From Sandaracinaceae bacterium (GTDB taxonomy: Bacteria; Myxococcota_A; Polyangia; Polyangiales; Sandaracinaceae): a stretch of 19,084 nt of DNA. Where the stretch lies: contig JANWYL010000021.1 of assembly GCA_025056955.1 (NCBI GenBank), positions 1-19,084 of the forward strand, in the 5' to 3' direction. Every line of letters starts with the position of its first letter. The stretch's first letter is position 1. Positions 15,008 through 19,084 of this stretch are shown in pieces. Both the position numbers and the translations under genes were made by a program. Under the pieces are notes generated by a model that was not told the origin of the DNA, searched no databases, and worked only from the letters and a program-made list of their open reading frames with translations.

Positions 15008-16581
15008 GCATCTCTAGAGAGAAGCGAAGTGAGGGAAGGTCTTTCGGTTGTCGATTCTTGGTGGCGTGGGACGGTGAATCCAATCACCGCTCCACCCCCA
15101 TCGGCTTTTTCAACCCAAACCCGCCCACCGTGGGCTTCGACCACATGTTTCACAATCGCAAGGCCAATGCCCGATCCCCTCACGTTGGAGCCAGGGCGTG
15201 GAATTCTAAAAAAGCGTTCGAAAATCCGGCGGTGATGTTCGCGGGGAATGCCAGGCCCGTGATCACGCACCTTGACGACGAGGTGGTGGCCCTTGGAGCT
15301 CACTTCAATTTCAAAAGGGGGAGCTCCGTATTTTAGGGCATTGTCGAGAAGATTCATGAACACAATCAAAAGGCTCTGCTCGTCGAAGCGGGCCATGGGC
15401 AGGCCAGGCTCTGAGCGGACCACAATTTCAATGTTCCCATCATGCCGGGCACGAAATGCTTCAATCGCTCGCTGGATCACATTGAGGATCGAGCCTTCTT
15501 GAAAATCGTAAACGTCTTTCCCCCTCTCGATTGCTGCAAAATCCAAAACATTTTCAATCAATGCAGAAAGCCTTTCCGATTCACGCACGATCGATTCAAG
15601 ATATTGACGCTCTTTGGCCTCGTCACGAATCCGTTTGGTCAAAAGAAGTTCTGAAAACATGCGAATGACGGATAGAGGCGTTTTGAATTCATGGCTAACA
15701 TTGGCCAAAAACTCGCTTTTTAACCGATTGAGACGTCTCTCCTGTATTTGTGCATAAACCAAAAAAACGACACCAACAAGCAGCGTTACGAGCGCAAGTG
15801 CTATCAAAGCAGACTCTGTTGAGCTTTTGGCTTGCTTTTGGGCAGAAAGCACGGGGGCGCGCTTGGGTGCGACTTGCAATCTCCATGTGTAAAAAGTTGT
15901 GGGGAAATTTCGACCGACGAGGTATTCCCCGACTCCCGAAAGGGCTGCGCCAAACACAGGTCGATTTTCCTCGTTGACAATGTTAAAAAGGTATTTCCCG
16001 ACTTCATTTTGGAATATGCTCGGAAACAAATGGTGGATGAAATAGTCAGAATCATGTTGTGCGACAAGATAGAAGCGCTTCCCATTGCTTTTAACAGAGC
16101 GGTAACTGAATAACAAATCGCTTTGCCCATAACGATGATGAAGATGTCGTAATTGCCCAATCGGCGCCCTTTCCAAAAAAAGATCTGGGCAAATCTTTTC
16201 TTCAAACATGGAGAGGAAAGCCGATTTTTCTTTTGAGGTGCATCGGCACAGGTGAATGAGTATTCTTTTTTCTTCGTCAAGTACCAAGAGCCTTTTGATC
16301 GATGGGGCGATATTCGAAAAAGCGTGCTCCCATTCTTCTTCAAGCGCATGCAGATTGGTGAGATCAACGCGCCGAAAAATGGCTTCATCAGCGGCGATGA
16401 CTGCTTTCTCAATGGCATCGATTTTTTCGTCGACGACGAGAAGGGTTGATTCCAGAATTGAGGCGCGGGTGGCTTCGGCAAAGCGGCGAGCGGCTTCGAT
16501 TGAATAGTAACCGAGGATGCCAGCCGAAATGAGGGTTACGGGGATGAAGAGAAAGGAGAGCAAGCGCGAAAACCAGGACAC
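15004..16581 (-). CDS. Membrane sensor histidine kinase
   Basis: A 525-residue two-component sensor. Two transmembrane helices (about 7-26 and 257-278) bracket an extracytoplasmic sensor domain of about 230 residues, which I do not recognise. It has Cys112, Cys114 and Cys131 (LCRCTSKE and KICPD). The kinase core follows: HisKA with NVSHEFKTPLSV (His297), N box FMNLLDNALKYG (408-419), G1 DHGPGIP (440-446), F box ERFFRI (455-460) and G2 GSGIGLAIVKH (469-479). All key residues are present, so it should be active. The start is GTG 16581 with only weak ribosome-binding sequence; no other in-frame start fits the first helix. It lies 46 bases after the S41 protease gene on the same strand. No response regulator is adjacent. 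The sensor-coding DNA is clearly more AT-rich than the flanks. Confidence 0.93.
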   Translation of the reverse strand: MSWFSRLLSFLFIPVTLISAGILGYYSIEAARRFAEATRASILESTLLVVDEKIDAIEKAVIAADEAIFRRVDLTNLHALEEEWEHAFSNIAPSIKRLLVLDEEKRILIHLCRCTSKEKSAFLSMFEEKICPDLFLERAPIGQLRHLHHRYGQSDLLFSYRSVKSNGKRFYLVAQHDSDYFIHHLFPSIFQNEVGKYLFNIVNEENRPVFGAALSGVGEYLVGRNFPTTFYTWRLQVAPKRAPVLSAQKQAKSSTESALIALALVTLLVGVVFLVYAQIQERRLNRLKSEFLANVSHEFKTPLSVIRMFSELLLTKRIRDEAKERQYLESIVRESERLSALIENVLDFAAIERGKDVYDFQEGSILNVIQRAIEAFRARHDGNIEIVVRSEPGLPMARFDEQSLLIVFMNLLDNALKYGAPPFEIEVSSKGHHLVVKVRDHGPGIPREHHRRIFERFFRIPRPGSNVRGSGIGLAIVKHVVEAHGGRVWVEKADGGGAVIGFTVPRHQESTTERPSLTSLLSRDA

Positions 16582-16627
16582 GGCGGCTCTTTGAATTTTG
16601 TGGGCTTTTCAAAGCAAGGCCAAATCG

Positions 16628-17977
16628 TCAGGGAGCTTGGCGTTGGATGAGGGCGTTCAACACCTGATAGGCCACAAAGGCTTGGTAGTCATCCGCAAAA
16701 GGCGGAAGGTTTTCACCTTTTCCGCTCTCGCGCATTTGGGCTCGGAAGGCATCCGCTGCCACGGCCAGGTTGATGCCGGCCACTTCTTTTTCAAGCAAAA
16801 ACTCGCTCAAAGGCGCTCGTTCTTGCAGCAGGCGGCGAAAGGTTTCTTGTGGGAGCTGGTCAATCCGCAGGTCTGGCACGATCCCTTGGGCATGGATGGA
16901 GCGGCCGCTTGGTGTGTAATAGCGAGCGACAGTGAGCTTAATCGCACTTCCGTCGGGGAGATCAAAGAGGTTTTGGACGCTGCCTTTGCCCCAAGTGGGG
17001 GTTCCGATCAGAATGGCTCGGCGGTGATCTTGGAGGGCACCGGCCAAAATCTCAGCAGCGCTTGCTGTAAAAGCGTCGACCAGCACGACCATGGGCCAAG
17101 GTGGGCGGGTTCCAGGGCTGTGCGCGTGCATTTCGGAAATGAGCACGCCCCTTCGACCGCGCGTTGAGACGATGATCCCGCTTTCAAGAAACTCATCAGC
17201 GACTTCCACAGCCTCGTCAAGAAGGCCGCCCGGATTGCCCCGCAAGTCAAGCAGGATACCAGTGATCCCTCCTTGGGGCTGCGCTTGAGCCATGGCGGCA
17301 TCGATGAGGCGTCGGACCTCATCGCTTGTCGTCTCCTGAAAAACGCGGATCCGAAGAAAGAGCGAACGGTTGGGCAAAAGCCGTGTTTCGACCGAATCGA
17401 TGTGGATGATTTCGCGGATCAAGGTGAGCTCGATGGCTTGTTCGACGCCTTCCCTTCGCAGGCGCACTCGAATCGGGCTTCCTGGAGGCCCCCTCATGAG
17501 CCGAATCGCCTCAGAAATTCGCATGTCTCGGGCATTGCGGTTAGCGATTGCAAGGAATCGATCGCCAGGACGGATGCCTGCGCGCTCTGCCGGGCCCCCT
17601 GGAAGGACACTTTGGATGATGAGCCAGCCATCTTTGACGTCGATTTCAACGCCGATTCCAGCAAAGTGGCCGCTCGTATCGTCTTCGAAGATGGCGCGTT
17701 CCGTTGGATCGAGAAAGGCTGAATGGGGATCGAGGGCATTCACCATGCCGCGAATCGCTCCATAAACCAGCGCCTCAAGCTCGGGTGGTTCGACATAAGC
17801 GGCTTCGATATGGCTTAAGACCCGAGCAAATGTGCCAAGCACAGCAAAGGGGCTTTGCGCTTCCCCAGAAGCCTTGCCCGCTTGCCAAATGGCTTCTGCT
17901 CCACAGGCCACAATCACAATCCAGCCAAGCACTTTCCTTGCGCGGAGGGGATATGCTCTAAAACGACGAGCCTCCAT
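16628..17977 (-). CDS. ctpA: S41-family C-terminal processing protease
   Basis: A 449-residue serine protease anchored by an N-terminal hydrophobic segment (about 15-31, KVLGWIVIVACGAEAIW) and acting in the periplasm, where this family trims or degrades envelope proteins from their C-termini. Domains in order: N-terminal helical region (45-100, with GMVNALDPHSAFLDP), PDZ (about 103-178, GIGVEIDVKDG, LPGGPAERAGIRPGD), and S41 catalytic domain (about 200-375). LLDLRGNPGG (242-251) and the pair Ser306 (TASAAEILAG) and Lys331 (WGKGSVQ) form the Ser/Lys dyad with the family's 25-residue spacing. The canonical SASASE reads TASAAE, which keeps the nucleophile. ATG 17977 has GGGAG eight bases upstream. 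The sensor kinase gene follows after 46 bases. The first residues are basic and could be a signal anchor. Confidence 0.94.
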   Translation of the reverse strand: MEARRFRAYPLRARKVLGWIVIVACGAEAIWQAGKASGEAQSPFAVLGTFARVLSHIEAAYVEPPELEALVYGAIRGMVNALDPHSAFLDPTERAIFEDDTSGHFAGIGVEIDVKDGWLIIQSVLPGGPAERAGIRPGDRFLAIANRNARDMRISEAIRLMRGPPGSPIRVRLRREGVEQAIELTLIREIIHIDSVETRLLPNRSLFLRIRVFQETTSDEVRRLIDAAMAQAQPQGGITGILLDLRGNPGGLLDEAVEVADEFLESGIIVSTRGRRGVLISEMHAHSPGTRPPWPMVVLVDAFTASAAEILAGALQDHRRAILIGTPTWGKGSVQNLFDLPDGSAIKLTVARYYTPSGRSIHAQGIVPDLRIDQLPQETFRRLLQERAPLSEFLLEKEVAGINLAVAADAFRAQMRESGKGENLPPFADDYQAFVAYQVLNALIQRQAP

Positions 17978-18025
17978 TGGCGCTTCTCCCTTGCCGAGGC
18001 TAGCTCAGGATGATGAGGTTAAGTG

Positions 18026-18304
18026 ATGACGGAGAGCACCCGTAACCCCAAGTCAAATGCGCCAACCGACCCCCGGAAAATCAGCGTGTATTTGCCCTTG
18101 GATATCATCAACGAGCTTCGAAGAGAGGCCTTGCGGCTCGATCGCACGATTTCCTGGATCATCCAACGCTGCGTGCGAATTGGCATCCACGAAATTCGCA
18201 AAATGCCGACGGTAAACGATTTGGAGGTGGTCGATTTTCGTGGACAAGAAGATCAAGGAAATGACACGAAAAGTGAGCAAAACGATGGGAAGAGCGGGAT
18301 TTGA
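18026..18304 (+). CDS. Small ribbon-helix-helix-type protein
   Basis: A 92-residue protein. Residues 18-25 (RKISVYLP) form the likely beta-strand, followed by helix DIINELRREALRLDR (26-40) and helix TISWIIQRCVRIGIHEIRKM (41-60): the strand-helix-helix layout of CopG/Arc proteins. The wording 'VYLP...LDR-S/T-xSW-xxQR' is very like a small-protein family widespread in Myxococcota (TIGR04563 as I recall it). The tail (about 62-92) is acidic and probably disordered. ATG 18026 has GAGG at 18015-18018 (7-base spacer); a GTG just before it is a less likely start. The start is 48 bases from that of the divergent protease gene, and only three bases separate its stop from the hydrolase ATG, so the two form an operon. 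It could be a DNA-binding regulator or antitoxin-like protein; no toxin is nearby. Confidence 0.8.
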   Translation: MTESTRNPKSNAPTDPRKISVYLPLDIINELRREALRLDRTISWIIQRCVRIGIHEIRKMPTVNDLEVVDFRGQEDQGNDTKSEQNDGKSGI

Positions 18305-18307
18305 CCC

Positions 18308-19084
18308 ATGGAGTATGAGCTCACAGGAAGTGTGATCTCCAGAGATGGGGCACGCCTTTTCTGGGGAGAACGCGGAAAAAATCAGAGCAGCAAGTATTCG
18401 ATTGTGCTTTGCGATGGGATTGCCTGCGATGGCTTTGCCTGGAAATACATTCAACCTGCGCTTTCTGCGCATCACCGCGTTCTTCATTGGCACTACCGCG
18501 GCCATGGGAGGAGCGAAGATCCCAAAGATCCCGAGCGCATCGATGTCCCCTCTCATGCTGAGGATTTGCTCGATATCCTCAAGGCCCGCTCCATCGAGGA
18601 AGCCGTTGTGATCGGCCACTCGATGGGAACTCAAGTGGCCCTTGAGCTTTACCGCATCGCCCCTTGGCTCATTCGTGGAATGGTGCTTTTGTGCGGAAGC
18701 GATGGGCGCATCACCGCTTCTTTCCACGGAAGCGATTGGCTTGAAAAGAACTTGCCTCGACTCATCGAATGGGCCGAAAAAAGGCAGCGCGCGCTTAGAG
18801 CGATTTGGCGTCGCGTCCCAACGGGCTTGGCCTATGCCTTTGCTTCGCTTCTGGGCGAGATCAATGCCGATGCCCTTAGCAAAAAGGATTTCGCCCTATA
18901 TCATGAGCATGTCACAAAGCTTAATCCTCTTTTGTTTTTACGAATGCTTGAAAAGGCCGGGCAGCACAGTGCAAAAGATGTTTTAAATTCCATTCAAGTA
19001 CCTGTTCTTGTGATTGCAGGCGATTTGGACACATTTACCCCTCCTGAGCGCAGCCGCGAAATGGCAAAAGCGATTCCCGGGGCT
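18308..19084 (+). CDS. Alpha/beta hydrolase (cut by right edge)
   Basis: The first 259 residues of a cytoplasmic alpha/beta-hydrolase-fold protein; the C-terminus, with the catalytic histidine, lies outside the window. Visible parts are LCDGIACDGFAWKYIQPAL (34-52), the oxyanion-hole region, HYRGHGRSEDP (62-72), the nucleophile elbow VVIGHSMGTQVALEL (100-114) with Ser105, and VPVLVIAGDLDTFTPPERS (about 230-248), which supplies the acid residue. The fold covers esterases, lipases and haloperoxidase-like enzymes; the substrate cannot be told. ATG 18308 begins three bases after the stop of the ribbon-helix-helix gene and has no clear Shine-Dalgarno sequence of its own, so it probably depends on translational coupling. 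Confidence 0.93.
   Translation, partial: MEYELTGSVISRDGARLFWGERGKNQSSKYSIVLCDGIACDGFAWKYIQPALSAHHRVLHWHYRGHGRSEDPKDPERIDVPSHAEDLLDILKARSIEEAVVIGHSMGTQVALELYRIAPWLIRGMVLLCGSDGRITASFHGSDWLEKNLPRLIEWAEKRQRALRAIWRRVPTGLAYAFASLLGEINADALSKKDFALYHEHVTKLNPLLFLRMLEKAGQHSAKDVLNSIQVPVLVIAGDLDTFTPPERSREMAKAIPGA

Noticed and set aside
18026..18304. Toxin-antitoxin module with the ribbon-helix-helix protein as antitoxin
   Set aside because: The downstream gene is a full-length alpha/beta hydrolase, not a known toxin type, and the small protein resembles a different myxobacterial family.

Overview
The window looks like a piece of the chromosome of a Gram-negative, predatory-bacteria-related lineage, most likely Myxococcota (formerly Deltaproteobacteria) with a moderate G+C content, in the mid-50s by eye. 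Several independent signals support this: a secreted nidogen/MopE/Cys-rich protein ending in a MYXO-CTERM-like sorting tag, an anti-sigma-like protein with an AgmX/PglI-type C-terminal domain, a ribbon-helix-helix protein of a type common in myxobacteria, mevalonate-pathway genes in an otherwise Gram-negative gene set, and an OmpA-family N-terminal barrel domain. The lineage call is inference from protein families, not from a marker gene.

Layout, left to right. (1) 1-661 (-): the N-terminal part of an OmpA-family outer-membrane protein, cut by the window edge. A gene-free stretch of about 580 bases follows. (2) 1241-1816 (-): PduO-type cobalamin adenosyltransferase, back-to-back with a PEGA/P-domain lipoprotein at 1841-2656 (+). 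(3) 2653-6336 (-): a run of three genes read from right to left: secreted NIDO/MopE/Cys-rich protein, mevalonate kinase, diphosphomevalonate decarboxylase. (4) 6437-7023 (+): a rhodanese-domain protein, then tRNA-Ala(GGC). (5) 7024-9236 (-): an ECF sigma factor and its translationally coupled membrane anti-sigma/FecR-like partner. (6) 9431-15007 (+): a tight four-gene operon for a Gld-type ABC exporter: ATPase, permease, GldG-like auxiliary protein, and a large DUF4340 protein with five internal repeats. (7) 15004-17977 (-): an S41 C-terminal processing protease followed by a membrane histidine kinase. (8) 18026-19084 (+): a small ribbon-helix-helix protein and an alpha/beta hydrolase cut by the right edge.

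The window is dominated by cell-envelope functions: outer-membrane protein, lipoprotein, surface-tagged Cys-rich protein, ABC exporter, envelope-stress-type sigma/anti-sigma pair, periplasmic protease and sensor kinase. Metabolic genes are limited to two mevalonate-pathway enzymes and the corrinoid adenosyltransferase. Genes are packed very tightly: two convergent pairs share a single CTAG as overlapping stop codons, the tRNA 3' end abuts the stop codon of the opposing gene, and several junctions overlap by 1-4 bases. I see no insertion sequence, phage gene, CRISPR array, restriction system or toxin pair. The most unusual items are the anti-sigma/AgmX-tail fusion divergent from the Gld-type operon, the five-repeat DUF4340 protein, and the P-domain lipoprotein without a protease.
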